A stretch of 50,844 nucleotides of DNA. Origin: Bacteroidaceae bacterium. GTDB taxonomy: Bacteria > Bacteroidota > Bacteroidia > Bacteroidales > Bacteroidaceae. Under the pieces are notes generated by a model, which had not been told where the DNA came from, ran no database searches, and saw only the letters and a program-made list of their open reading frames with translations. Numbering within the stretch: the first letter of the stretch is position 1; the number at the start of each line of letters is the position of its first letter. The position numbers and the translations under genes were made by a program. Below, one piece after another: positions 9,091-17,577 of the stretch. The stretch covers positions 1 to 50,844 of the forward strand of contig JAFXDG010000070.1 in the NCBI GenBank assembly GCA_017521285.1. Reading direction: 5' to 3'.

Positions 9091-9163
9091 AGCGGAAAAC
9101 GAGGCTCGAACTCGCGACCCCAACCTTGGCAAGGTTGTGCTCTACCAACTGAGCTATTTCCGC
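9091..9163 (-). tRNA. tRNA-Gly (anticodon GCC), first of the cluster
   Basis: Same 73 nt as the copy at 8733-8805, including the GCC anticodon. It is the promoter-proximal gene; a strong predicted promoter lies 43 bp upstream. Confidence 0.95.
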
Positions 9164-9205
9164 ATTAGAACGCTTGCTGTATCAGTTATTTCTGATTTGC
9201 GGGTG

Positions 9206-9237
9206 CAAAGGTAGTGCTTTTCTTGATAACACGCAAA
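9206..9237 (-). promoter_or_regulatory. Promoter of the tRNA cluster
   Basis: On the minus strand TTTG (9237-9234), 20 bp, TACCTTTG (9213-9206): a perfect fit to the Bacteroidetes primary-sigma consensus. The start site would be near 9200, about 35 nt before the first tRNA-Gly. Confidence 0.8.
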
Positions 9238-9332
9238 CTTTCGAGGAAATATTTTCGATAAAAATTCGTCTGTAAATTCTAAATATCTGATAGTCAAGTA
9301 TAGAAGGAATGAATGATTTTTGTATAAATCAA

Positions 9333-9396
9333 GCGCGGATTATACAGATTTCTACGATTCTGACAATTTTAGTCGTGAAATCCGCGTAATCCGCGC
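9333..9396. repeat. Dispersed palindromic element (GCGCGGATTA type), likely terminator of eda
   Basis: Imperfect inverted repeat: the left arm GCGCGGATTATACAGATTTC pairs with the right arm at about 9376-9396, both ends reading GCGCGGATTA. It lies 22 bp past the KDPG aldolase stop codon. Related elements are at 15954-16034 and 25040-25120. The only open frame over it (9320-9520) is antisense to eda. Confidence 0.7.
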
Positions 9397-9418
9397 CTAT
9401 AAAGTTTTCTGGATTCTA

Positions 9419-10087
9419 TTACTTACGCAAAGCGGCAATATAACCAAGAGCCTCGCGGCACTTTTCGGTTACATATGTCCAATCCTCAGCCTCAACTTTG
9501 TCTTTGGGGAAGAGTTTTGAACCCATACCCACGCAGAAGACACCGGCCTTGAACCAAGCGGTAAGATTTTCTTCTGTAGGCTCTACACCACCTGTCACCA
9601 TCAGTTTTGACCAAGGCATAGGAGCCATCAGCCCCTTCACCAACTTAGGACCAAGAACATCACCGGGGAATACCTTGCAAAGGTCGCAACCCACTTCTTG
9701 AGCAGCACCTACTTCAGACACGCTTCCACATCCGGGAGTGTAGGCAACGAGACGACGGTTACAAATCTTAGCAATTTCGGGATTGAACAAAGGACCAACC
9801 ACGAAATTTGCACCCAACTGGAGATAAAGGGCAGCTGTAGCAGGATCAACTACAGAACCGATACCCAAAGCCATCTCGGGACACTCCTTAGCGGCATATT
9901 TCACCACTTCGGCAAACACTTCGTGAGCGAAATCGCCACGGTTGGTAAACTCAAATGCACGCACACCACCGTCGTAGCAAGCCTTAACGACTTTCTTGGC
10001 CACTTCTGCATCCTTGTGATAGAAGACGGGCACCATACCTGTGGCCCCCATCTTGTTCAGCACTGCTATCTTATCAAATTTTGCCAT
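9419..10087 (-). CDS. eda: 2-dehydro-3-deoxyphosphogluconate (KDPG) aldolase
   Basis: Class I aldolase splitting KDPG into pyruvate and glyceraldehyde 3-phosphate, the last step of hexuronate breakdown here. The Schiff-base lysine is K138 in CKVFPG and the partner glutamate is E46 in [16 protein letters not shown] and TPGCGS line the (beta/alpha)8 barrel, and TGGVEPT binds phosphate. At 222 residues it is full length. The frame extends seven residues further (MYLVNEI), but those codons come from the dispersed TTACAAGGTACAATTT repeat, so the ATG at 10087 is preferred. It is the distal gene of the kdgK - four-helix protein - eda unit. Confidence 0.95.
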   Translation of the reverse strand: MAKFDKIAVLNKMGATGMVPVFYHKDAEVAKKVVKACYDGGVRAFEFTNRGDFAHEVFAEVVKYAAKECPEMALGIGSVVDPATAALYLQLGANFVVGPLFNPEIAKICNRRLVAYTPGCGSVSEVGAAQEVGCDLCKVFPGDVLGPKLVKGLMAPMPWSKLMVTGGVEPTEENLTAWFKAGVFCVGMGSKLFPKDKVEAEDWTYVTEKCREALGYIAALRK

Positions 10088-10093
10088 AATTTC

Positions 10094-10150
10094 ATTTACA
10101 AGGTACAATTTACAAGGTACAATTTGAATTGATTTTATACCTTACAATTG
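10094..10150. repeat. Dispersed GTACAATTTACAAG-type repeat
   Basis: Two direct copies of TTTACAAGGTACAATTT in a row (from 10094), then a diverged TACCTTACAATTG. It is directly upstream of the eda start codon. Confidence 0.75.
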
Positions 10151-10242
10151 TTGATTATACACTAATTTTTCAATTTTTATTCTTCACCATTTACTTTGGT
10201 ACGCATAGTAATAATCGCTTTGGTTATAATACACACTAACTC

Positions 10243-10542
10243 TTAATTTTCTCGATAAAGAGGAAGCAACTTGTCAGCTTTTAAAAGTTCCAATTCCATA
10301 ACCAATTCCAACCAATAAGCGGTTTCATCCAATTCCTCCTCCACCATCTTCAGCTTGTTCATAAAGTCCCTATCGGACTTACCGATACATGCAGCACGAT
10401 AATTGGCACCCGGGGATGTTCCCGAACGAACCAGTTGGTTCCCTATACATCTTCCAGATGGAGTATCAGGTAACGCATCCACAACCTTCACAATCCATTT
10501 GGCGAAAGTCTTCAAACGTTCCTTTAACTCATCTTTTGTCAT
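10243..10542 (-). CDS. Four-helix bundle protein (IVP/S23 family), shortened by an in-frame stop
   Basis: 99-residue member of the four-helix-bundle family first seen encoded in 23S rRNA intervening sequences and common as stand-alone genes in Bacteroidetes; function unknown. Family marks are LKTFAKWIVKVVDALPDTPS, IGNQLVRSGTSPGANYRAAC and the acidic helix MVEEELDETAYWLEL. After LPLYREN comes TAA, and the same frame continues for 21 codons (ELVCIITKAIITMRT...) to a second TAA at 10177-10179. That continuation looks like the missing end of helix 4, since 121 residues is the usual family length. It may therefore be a recent nonsense mutant. It sits between kdgK and eda, with dispersed repeats on both sides, so it looks like an insertion into the sugar-acid operon. 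Confidence 0.8.
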   Translation of the reverse strand: MTKDELKERLKTFAKWIVKVVDALPDTPSGRCIGNQLVRSGTSPGANYRAACIGKSDRDFMNKLKMVEEELDETAYWLELVMELELLKADKLLPLYREN

Positions 10543-10560
10543 GTCATGAATTGACGTCTA

Positions 10561-10595
10561 TCAAATTGTACCTTGTAAATGGTAATTGGTAAATG
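10561..10595. repeat. Dispersed GTACAATTTACAAG-type repeat
   Basis: AAATTGTACCTTGTAAATGG followed by TAATTGGTAAATGG, the inverse of the copies at 10094-10150, so the four-helix gene is bracketed by inverted copies of this repeat. Confidence 0.7.
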
Positions 10596-10598
10596 GAG

Positions 10599-11621
10599 TT
10601 ATCGTTGAACACGTCCGTTAGCATTACCACCAGCCAGACTTTCCACTTCGTCAACAGAAACGAGGTTGAAGTCACCATTGATAGTGTGCTTCAAAGCAGA
10701 AGCTGCTACGGCAAACTCGAGAGCCTCACCCTGAGTCTCCTTAGTGAGGAGGCCATGGATAACACCACCAGAGAATGAATCACCACCACCTACACGGTCG
10801 ATGATGGGATTGATGTCGTAACGCTTAGAAGTGTAGAACTCCTTACCGTTGTAAATCATAGCCTTCCAACCGTTGTGAGTAGCTGAGAATGACTCACGGA
10901 GTGTAGAGATGACATACTTGAAGTCGAACTCCTTAGCCATCTGCTCGAAAATTCCCTTGTAGCCTTCAGCGTCGGTATTTCCACCTTCCACATCAGCATC
11001 GGGCTTGAATCCGAGGCAAAGTTCGGCATCCTCTTCATTACCGATACATACATCTACATACTGCATCAAGGGACGCATGATTGACTGGGCCTTTTCCTTT
11101 GTCCACAACTTCTTACGGAAGTTAAGGTCAACAGAAACTGTTACACCATGACGCTTGGCAGCCTCGCAAGCCAATTTGGTCAACTCGGCAGCCTTGTCAG
11201 AAATGGCCGGAGTGATACCTGACCAGTGAAACCAATCAGCACCTTCCATGATGGCATCGAAATCGAAATCGCAAGGATCGGCTTCGGCGATAGAAGAACC
11301 TGCACGGTCGTAAATAACCTTACTGGGACGCATAGAAGCACCTGTCTCCAAGTAATAGATACCTACACGATTACCTCCACGAGCAATATAATCGGTCTTC
11401 ACACCATACTTGCGCAATGCATTCACAGCAGACTGACCAATTTCGTGAGTCGGCAACTTAGTTACGAAGTAAGCCTCGTGGCCATAGTTGGCACAGCTGA
11501 CAGCCACATTGGCCTCACCACCACCATATACCACATCAAACACGTCTGATTGAACAAAACGACGGTTTCCCGGAGTTGAAAGGCGAAGCATAATCTCGCC
11601 CAATGTTACAACTTTTCCCAT
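10599..11621 (-). CDS. kdgK: 2-dehydro-3-deoxygluconokinase (PfkB family)
   Basis: Phosphorylates 2-keto-3-deoxygluconate to KDPG with ATP. The PfkB N-terminal signature is YGGGEANVAVSCANYG (about residues 32-47) and the C-terminal signature with catalytic Asp and anion hole is DRVGGGDSFSGGVIHGLL. SVDLNFRKKLW and DWFHWSGITPAI are typical of KDG kinases rather than fructokinases. 340 residues is the normal length. It is the first gene of the minus-strand unit leading to eda and is divergent from the LacI-type regulator; its promoter is at 11720-11752. Confidence 0.92.
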   Translation of the reverse strand: MGKVVTLGEIMLRLSTPGNRRFVQSDVFDVVYGGGEANVAVSCANYGHEAYFVTKLPTHEIGQSAVNALRKYGVKTDYIARGGNRVGIYYLETGASMRPSKVIYDRAGSSIAEADPCDFDFDAIMEGADWFHWSGITPAISDKAAELTKLACEAAKRHGVTVSVDLNFRKKLWTKEKAQSIMRPLMQYVDVCIGNEEDAELCLGFKPDADVEGGNTDAEGYKGIFEQMAKEFDFKYVISTLRESFSATHNGWKAMIYNGKEFYTSKRYDINPIIDRVGGGDSFSGGVIHGLLTKETQGEALEFAVAASALKHTINGDFNLVSVDEVESLAGGNANGRVQR

Positions 11622-11709
11622 AATTGTATCTTTATGAATAGATTATAATTAATGATATTCTACACATTTCACCCACACTTTATCAAGGCATGAATATACA
11701 CCTTATCTG

Positions 11710-11752
11710 TGTGCGTGCACAAAGATACACCTTTATTTCCTAATCTACCAAA
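11710..11752 (-). promoter_or_regulatory. kdgK promoter with overlapping palindrome
   Basis: On the minus strand TTTG (11752-11749), 21 bp, TATCTTTG (11727-11720), an exact consensus match. The palindrome TGTGCGTGCACA (11710-11721; five paired bases each side) covers the predicted start site, which is a repressor-type position. Binding by the divergently encoded LacI protein is inferred. Confidence 0.65.
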
Positions 11753-11799
11753 AAAAACAGCCAATAATTGAGTTTTTACAAAGAAAAATCCTTTTAAAG

Positions 11800-11842
11800 G
11801 TTGTTATTTCATAAATTATGCTTAATTTCGTGCCCGTTAACG
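11800..11842 (+). promoter_or_regulatory. Predicted lacI-uxaA promoter with palindrome at the start site
   Basis: GTTG (11800-11803), 19 bp, TAATTTCG (11823-11830), each box one base off consensus. The 8-bp palindrome CGTTAACG (11835-11842) covers the expected start site. The arrangement suggests autoregulation, but the site does not match the TGTGCGTGCACA palindrome on the kdgK side. Confidence 0.4.
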
Positions 11843-11909
11843 CAAGGACAACAATTTAAGGGAAAGAGGGGAGTTGCATTCCCTATACCTTATTATATTA
11901 ATATACATT

Positions 11910-12989
11910 ATGGACAAATTGCCAGAAAGAATACGAATCAAGGACATTGCCCGCTTGGCCGAAGTGTCGGTAGGCACCGTTGATCGTGTATTACACGGAC
12001 GTCCCGGAGTGTCGAAAAGCAGCAAGGGACGTGTGGAAGAAATTCTAAAAGAGCTGAACTACCACCCGAACGTTTATGCCAGTGCATTGGCTTCGAACAA
12101 GAAATACCTGCTCGCCTACATCTTACCCGAACACAAAGAAGGAAGTTACTGGTGCGACATTGAAAAAGGTATAAAGTCCGGCTCCGAAGCATTCAACGAC
12201 TTTCACCTATCCATTTCTCCGATATATTACGACCCATATACCCCTACAACATTCGACACATGCATACAAGAGGTATTGGCTCTGAATCCCGATGGTGTGG
12301 TAATTTCTCCTACCCTACCTGAAAAAACTTTTTCCCTCGTAGGGGAATTAAATAAAGCTGAAATACCCTTTGTTTTCGTGGATTCCAACATCGCTGAACT
12401 GAATCCGTTGGCATTTTTCGGACAGAACTCCGTACAAAGCGGATATTTTGCCGGAAGTATGCTGATGCTGTTGGCACAACAGGCAAATCAGGTGGTCATT
12501 TTTCGCCATATACATAACGGAAAAAACAGACTGATGAACCAGCAACAAAATCGCGAAAAGGGATTCAGAGAATACATGAGCAAATATCATCCCCATTGCC
12601 AGATATTGGAAGTGGACGTAGATGTAAAACTTAATTCACAAGAAGTAGAAGCACTGCTCAACACTTTCTTTTCGGAACATCCTGACATCAAATGTGGACT
12701 TACGTTAAATTCACAAGTCGGAGTGTTCGGCGAATACATTGAGAAACACAACCTCAACAATTTCCATCTGTTAGGATATGACCTGCTTGAGCGGAATATC
12801 AAATGCTTGAAAAATGGTTCGGTACGTTTCCTCATTGCCCAGCAACCCGTCATGCAGGGCTACAACTGCATCGATAGCCTCTGCCGATACCTGATATTCA
12901 AGAAAGAGGTGAAGCAGTTCAACTATATGCCCATCGATTTGCTGACGGCAGACAATGTGGATTTTTACCAAGAAGTGCGCGAACAATAA
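11910..12989 (+). CDS. LacI-family transcriptional regulator of hexuronate genes
   Basis: N-terminal LacI helix-turn-helix (RIKDIARLAEVSVGTVDRVLHG, about residues 7-28, with hinge helix region ILKELNYHPN) followed by a periplasmic-binding-protein-like sensor domain (LAYILPEHKEGSYW ... VVISPTLPEKTF ... GYDLLERNIKCLKNGSV). The frame opens 12 codons earlier, but the ATG at 11910 (MDKLPERIRIKDIA) is the natural start. It is divergent from kdgK and 44 bp ahead of altronate dehydratase, so it probably controls both in response to a hexuronate intermediate; the ligand cannot be read from sequence. Confidence 0.88.
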   Translation: MDKLPERIRIKDIARLAEVSVGTVDRVLHGRPGVSKSSKGRVEEILKELNYHPNVYASALASNKKYLLAYILPEHKEGSYWCDIEKGIKSGSEAFNDFHLSISPIYYDPYTPTTFDTCIQEVLALNPDGVVISPTLPEKTFSLVGELNKAEIPFVFVDSNIAELNPLAFFGQNSVQSGYFAGSMLMLLAQQANQVVIFRHIHNGKNRLMNQQQNREKGFREYMSKYHPHCQILEVDVDVKLNSQEVEALLNTFFSEHPDIKCGLTLNSQVGVFGEYIEKHNLNNFHLLGYDLLERNIKCLKNGSVRFLIAQQPVMQGYNCIDSLCRYLIFKKEVKQFNYMPIDLLTADNVDFYQEVREQ

Positions 12990-13033
12990 AGAGACAATGA
13001 GATTTAAACAATAAAATAGAATAACTACCTGAT

Positions 13034-14527
13034 ATGGAAACTAAGTATCTAAAGATCAACACGGCTGACAATGTTGCCGTTGCCATTCAATCCCTGAATG
13101 CAGGGGAATGTATCACAATTGACGGAGAAGACATCCACGTCTTGCAAGATACACCTGCCGGACATAAAATCATGCTCACCGATTTGGCCAAAGGTGAAGA
13201 CATCATCAAGTACGGCTACCCTATCGGACATGCTACCGAAGACGTTAAAAAAGGCCAATGGGTGAACGAGAACCAAATCAAGACCAATTTGGCCGGATTA
13301 CTTGACTACACCTATAATCCTGTGAAAGTCAACCTTGACATCCCCAACGAAGGGCTTACCTTCAAGGGCTATCGTCGCAAGAATGGCGACGTGGGTGTGC
13401 GCAACGAAGTATGGATTATACCAACCGTAGGATGTGTCAACGGTATTGCCAACCAATTGGCCGAACGTCTGCGCCAAGAAACTGGCGGAAAGGGAGTGGA
13501 TGCCATCGTATCCTATCCCCACAACTACGGATGCTCCCAATTGGGCGATGACCATGAAAACACCAAAAAGATTTTGCGTGACATGGTGCTTCACCCCAAT
13601 GCCGGTGCCGTGTTGGTAGTAGGTCTTGGATGCGAAAATAACCAACCGGACGTATTCAAAGAATTTGTTGGCGAAGTGGATTCGGAGCGCGTACAATACA
13701 TTGTAACCCAAAAAATTGAAGGCGATGAAGTGGAAGAGGGCATGAAGGTGCTGCGCCAGATATACGAAGTGGCCAGCAAAGATGTACGCACCGATGTACC
13801 TTTAAGCGAATTGCGTGTAGGTCTCAAATGTGGTGGTTCAGACGGTTTTTCAGGTATCACCGCCAATCCGTTATTGGGAATGTTCAGCGATTTTCTGATT
13901 GCACAAGGAGGAACCTCCGTACTGACAGAAGTACCCGAAATGTTCGGTGCAGAAACCATCCTGATGAATCGTTGCGAAAACAAGGAGCTGTTCGAACAAA
14001 CAGTGAGCCTCATCAACGACTTCAAGAGTTACTTCCTCTCTCATGGTGAACCCGTGGGCGAAAATCCTTCACCCGGAAACAAAGCCGGAGGTATCTCCAC
14101 ATTGGAAGAAAAGGCTCTCGGCTGTACCCAAAAGTGTGGAAAGGATTATGTGCGTGGCGTGATGGGATATGGCGAACGCCTTTCAAACAAGGGATTGAAC
14201 CTTCTTTCAGCTCCTGGCAATGATTTGGTTGCCTCTACGGCTTTGGCTTCATGCGGTTGCCACATGGTACTTTTCACCACCGGACGCGGCACACCATTCG
14301 GCACATTCGTCCCCACCATGAAGATTTCCACCAATTCAACCTTGGCCCAAAACAAGCCTACATGGATTGACTTCAATGCCGGTGTCATTGTTGAAAATGA
14401 ACCGATGGAAGTGACTTGTCGCCGATTCATCGACTACGTCATCCGCGTAGCCAGTGGCGAAGAGGTCAACAACGAAAAGAAGGGCTACCGTGAAATAGCC
14501 ATCTTCAAAACAGGCGTAACACTCTGA
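13034..14527 (+). CDS. uxaA: Altronate dehydratase
   Basis: Converts D-altronate to 2-keto-3-deoxygluconate, the substrate of KdgK, in galacturonate catabolism. An N-terminal SAF domain (residues about 1-95, ITIDGEDIHVLQDTPAGHKI) is followed by the catalytic domain: FKGYRRKNGDVGVRNEVWI, PTVGCVNG, SYPHNYGCSQLGDDHE, GLKCGGSDGFSGITANP and the C-terminal TTGRGTPFGTFVPTMKIS. Conserved cysteines (YGCSQ, LGCEN, LKCGGS, GCTQKCGKD) suit the iron-dependent enzyme. 497 residues is full length. It lies just downstream of the LacI gene and is probably cotranscribed with it. Confidence 0.93.
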   Translation: METKYLKINTADNVAVAIQSLNAGECITIDGEDIHVLQDTPAGHKIMLTDLAKGEDIIKYGYPIGHATEDVKKGQWVNENQIKTNLAGLLDYTYNPVKVNLDIPNEGLTFKGYRRKNGDVGVRNEVWIIPTVGCVNGIANQLAERLRQETGGKGVDAIVSYPHNYGCSQLGDDHENTKKILRDMVLHPNAGAVLVVGLGCENNQPDVFKEFVGEVDSERVQYIVTQKIEGDEVEEGMKVLRQIYEVASKDVRTDVPLSELRVGLKCGGSDGFSGITANPLLGMFSDFLIAQGGTSVLTEVPEMFGAETILMNRCENKELFEQTVSLINDFKSYFLSHGEPVGENPSPGNKAGGISTLEEKALGCTQKCGKDYVRGVMGYGERLSNKGLNLLSAPGNDLVASTALASCGCHMVLFTTGRGTPFGTFVPTMKISTNSTLAQNKPTWIDFNAGVIVENEPMEVTCRRFIDYVIRVASGEEVNNEKKGYREIAIFKTGVTL

Positions 14528-14541
14528 TTTTAGTGGAAAAC

Positions 14542-14603
14542 GAAGAATGAAGAGTGAAGAACCATAGGACAAAAACTATCGGATTCTTCACTCTTCATGC
14601 TTC
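14542..14603. repeat. Inverted heptamer repeat, hairpin between uxaA and nhaC
   Basis: GAAGAAT-GAAGAGT-GAAGAAC (14542-14562) faces ATTCTTC-ACTCTTC-ATGCTTC (14583-14603), separated by 20 nt. The arms pair over about 20 bp, so the transcript can form a long stem 15 bp after the uxaA stop. It may terminate or protect the uxaA message. Confidence 0.7.
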
Positions 14604-14641
14604 ACCCTTATGTATATAATTCATTTCTCGTCCTCACTTTT

Positions 14642-15925
14642 ATGGAAAATTGTAAATGCAAATGGTTCTCCCTCACTCCCCTACTCGTCTTTTTAGTGCT
14701 CTATTTGGTCACCTCCATTTTGGTGAATGACTTCTACAAAGTCCCCATCACAGTAGCCTTTGCCGTGTCATCCATTTATGCCGTCTGCACCACACGGGGA
14801 AGACCTTTAGACGAACGCATCAAACAATTCTCCCAAGGAGCCGCGACTCCCAGCTCCATGCTGATGATATGGATATTCATCCTGGCCGGAGCTTTTGCCC
14901 AGTCGGCCAAAGAAATGGGAGCTGTAGATGCGACAGTGAACCTGACTCTACAATTCTTACCTGAAAGTATGCTTCTGCCAGGCCTGTTTCTGTCCGCCTG
15001 CTTCATCTCTCTCTCCATCGGCACTTCGGTAGGCACCGTTGTGGCTCTCACTCCGATGGCCATAGGTATTGCTGGCCAAACGGGCGGAAACCTCCCTATG
15101 ATAGTAGCTATTGTTTTAGGTGGCGCTTTTTTCGGTGACAACCTTTCCTTCATTTCCGACACAACCATCGTGGCCACCCAAACACAACATTGCCGCATGA
15201 GCGACAAATTCCGCGTCAATATCCGTATCGTTCTGCCTGCCGCTCTCCTAATCTTGGGACTTTATGTCTTTTTAGGTCTGTCACTGGAAGCTCCCACCGA
15301 ATTAAAAGCCGTCGAATGGTACAAAGTCATCCCCTATTTGGTTGTCCTCATCACAGCCCTATGTGGTATGAATGTCATGCTGGTACTCACCATCGGTCTC
15401 GCTCTTACGGGTCTCATGGGTATCAGCCTCGGCTGTTACGATTTTTTCGGCTGGCTGGATGCAATGGGAAAAGGCATCATAGGTATGGGAGAGCTCATCA
15501 TTGTCACCCTATTGGCTGGCGGAATGCTTGAACTCATCCGACAAGGGGGAGGTATAGATTACATCATAGAAAAACTGACCCGACGCATCCAAGGCAAACG
15601 TGGAGCTGAACTGACAATAGCCTCACTCGTCATGCTCACCAATGTATGTACGGCCAACAACACCATTGCCATTATGACCACAGGTCCCATTGCCTACGAC
15701 ATTGCAAACCGCTTCGGAATAGACACTCGCAAAAGTGCCAGTCTGTTAGACACTTTCAGCTGTTTCACCCAAGGCTTCCTACCCTACGGAGCACAGATGT
15801 TGATGGCTGCTGGTCTCGCTTCAATTTCACCAGCCAGCATCATCGGCTATCTATACTACCCTATGATTATGGGACTCTTCGCTTTGCTCAGCATCCTTTT
15901 ACGCTATCCACGGCAATACTCCTGA
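14642..15925 (+). CDS. NhaC-family Na+/H+ antiporter-like membrane protein
   Basis: Polytopic inner-membrane protein of about 427 residues with roughly 10-12 hydrophobic segments. Family motifs: SIGTSVGTVVALTPMAIGIA, GGAFFGDNLSFISDTTIVAT (the characteristic GDN/SDTT motif of NhaC-type carriers) and the later repeat NNTIAIMTTGPIAYDIANRF. The open frame extends 15 codons upstream into the heptamer repeat, so the ATG at 14642 (MENCKCKWFS) is preferred. Its place after uxaA may mean uptake or ion balance linked to hexuronate use, but a plain antiporter is equally possible; the substrate is not determined. Confidence 0.8.
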   Translation: MENCKCKWFSLTPLLVFLVLYLVTSILVNDFYKVPITVAFAVSSIYAVCTTRGRPLDERIKQFSQGAATPSSMLMIWIFILAGAFAQSAKEMGAVDATVNLTLQFLPESMLLPGLFLSACFISLSIGTSVGTVVALTPMAIGIAGQTGGNLPMIVAIVLGGAFFGDNLSFISDTTIVATQTQHCRMSDKFRVNIRIVLPAALLILGLYVFLGLSLEAPTELKAVEWYKVIPYLVVLITALCGMNVMLVLTIGLALTGLMGISLGCYDFFGWLDAMGKGIIGMGELIIVTLLAGGMLELIRQGGGIDYIIEKLTRRIQGKRGAELTIASLVMLTNVCTANNTIAIMTTGPIAYDIANRFGIDTRKSASLLDTFSCFTQGFLPYGAQMLMAAGLASISPASIIGYLYYPMIMGLFALLSILLRYPRQYS

Positions 15926-15953
15926 ATCCAGAAGACTCCTAAACTTACTCTCA

Positions 15954-16034
15954 CAGGCACGGTTTATCGGATTCCACAAACAAGAAAACGCCTTTACAAA
16001 CAAAGGTTGTGTCAATCTGTGTAATCTGTGTCTG
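15954..16034. repeat. Dispersed palindromic element (GGCACGGATTA type)
   Basis: The left arm CAGGCACGGTTTATCGGATT (15954-15973) pairs imperfectly with the right arm AATCTGTGTAATCTGTGTCT (16014-16033). It follows the nhaC stop by about 30 bp and resembles the elements at 9333-9396 and 25040-25120; a role as terminator is inferred. Confidence 0.6.
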
Positions 16035-16084
16035 ATTTTCTTATATCGAATAAGGTGCTGAAACGAAGTTTTTGCCTACGTTTC

Positions 16085-16115
16085 TTTGTACATCTAATTT
16101 TTATTCATATTTTTG
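16085..16115 (+). promoter_or_regulatory. Promoter of the potABCD operon
   Basis: TTTG (16085-16088), 19 bp, TATTTTTG (16108-16115), an exact Bacteroidetes consensus. Predicted start near 16120, leaving a leader of about 45 nt before potA. Confidence 0.75.
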
Positions 16116-16166
16116 CGCACTATTTCCAAACAATGCCTATGTATTGTGTAGCGACTAACTGACGAC

Positions 16167-17549
16167 ATGCAAGAGACCAATTACATTATTGAAGTCCAGA
16201 ACGTATCCAAATACTTCGGAGAGAAAATAGCTCTGGACAACATCAGCTTGAAAGTGAAGAAAGGCGAGTTTGTCACTATTCTGGGTCCTTCGGGATGTGG
16301 AAAGACAACATTGTTGCGCTTGATTGCAGGATTCCAAACCGCATCAGAAGGTGAGATCCGCATCAGCGGGCAGGAGATCACACTGACTCCTCCACACTTG
16401 AGGCCAGTTAATACCGTATTCCAAAAATATGCTCTTTTCCCTCACTTGAACGTGTTCGATAATATTGCCTTCGGCCTCAAACTGAAAAAACTTCCTTCGT
16501 CCATCATCGAAAAGAAGGTGAAAGGTGCACTGAAGATGGTAGGTATGACCGATTATGAGTACCGCGATGTGGATTCACTCTCGGGCGGACAGCAACAACG
16601 TGTTGCCATCGCTCGTGCCATTGTAAACAATCCTGAAGTCCTTTTGCTGGACGAACCCCTTGCCGCACTCGACTTGAAAATGCGCAAGGATATGCAAATG
16701 GAATTGAAGGAACTACACAAATCGTTAGGCGTGACATTCGTCTATGTGACCCACGATCAAGAGGAAGCACTAACGTTAAGTGATACTATTGTGGTGATGA
16801 GCGAAGGACGCATCCAACAAATAGGTACACCTATAGACATCTACAATGAACCTATCAATTCCTTTGTAGCCGACTTCATCGGCGAGAGCAACATTTTGAA
16901 CGGAACTATGCAGAAAGACAAGCTGGTAAGCTTTGCCGGACATGAATTTGAGTGTGTCGATGAAGGATTTGGTGAAAATACCCCTATTGATGTAGTCATC
17001 CGTCCCGAAGACATCTACATTTTCGATCCCTCAGATGCTGCCCAACTCAGAGGAACGGTAACCAGCTGTATCTTCAAGGGGGTGCATTACGAAATGCTGG
17101 TACAAACCGAAGAGGGATACGAACTGATGGTACAAGACTATAATTGTTTTGAAACCGGACGCGAAGTGGGCCTATTGGTTAAGCCTTTCGACATTCATGT
17201 TATGAAGAAAGAGCGCACTTGTAATACATTTGAAGGCCATCTGGTCGATGAGAATCATGTGGAGTTCCTCGGACAAGAGTTTGAATGTTTACCTGTGAAA
17301 GACATTGAAGCTGGTGCTACAGTAAAGGTAGAAGTGGATTTCGACCGTGTAATTCTTCAAGACAATGAAGAAGATGGTATGCTGACTGGCGACGTAAACT
17401 TCATCCTCTACAAAGGCGACCATTATCACCTGACCGTCCACTCCGATTGGGACGAAGACGTATTTGTCGATACCAACGATGTGTGGGACGACGGCGATCG
17501 TGTGGGTATAACAATAGCTCCCGAAGATATAAGAGTAATAGGTTGTTAA
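16167..17549 (+). CDS. potA: Spermidine/putrescine ABC transporter ATPase PotA, with doubled C-terminal domain
   Basis: ATPase driving polyamine import. Walker [10 protein letters not shown] (40-48), Q-loop [10 protein letters not shown], signature [14 protein letters not shown] (138-151), Walker [13 protein letters not shown] (158-169), H-loop VTHDQEEA. The C-terminus is longer than usual: typical PotA has about 375 residues, this has 460. Two TOBE-like modules can be seen, each ending in a similar phrase ([13 protein letters not shown] near 273 and [13 protein letters not shown] at the end). They probably form an enlarged regulatory domain on the ATPase dimer. First gene of potABCD. Confidence 0.93.
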   Translation: MQETNYIIEVQNVSKYFGEKIALDNISLKVKKGEFVTILGPSGCGKTTLLRLIAGFQTASEGEIRISGQEITLTPPHLRPVNTVFQKYALFPHLNVFDNIAFGLKLKKLPSSIIEKKVKGALKMVGMTDYEYRDVDSLSGGQQQRVAIARAIVNNPEVLLLDEPLAALDLKMRKDMQMELKELHKSLGVTFVYVTHDQEEALTLSDTIVVMSEGRIQQIGTPIDIYNEPINSFVADFIGESNILNGTMQKDKLVSFAGHEFECVDEGFGENTPIDVVIRPEDIYIFDPSDAAQLRGTVTSCIFKGVHYEMLVQTEEGYELMVQDYNCFETGREVGLLVKPFDIHVMKKERTCNTFEGHLVDENHVEFLGQEFECLPVKDIEAGATVKVEVDFDRVILQDNEEDGMLTGDVNFILYKGDHYHLTVHSDWDEDVFVDTNDVWDDGDRVGITIAPEDIRVIGC

Positions 17550-17577
17550 AAGAGTTGACTTGTTAACTATTAGAAAA

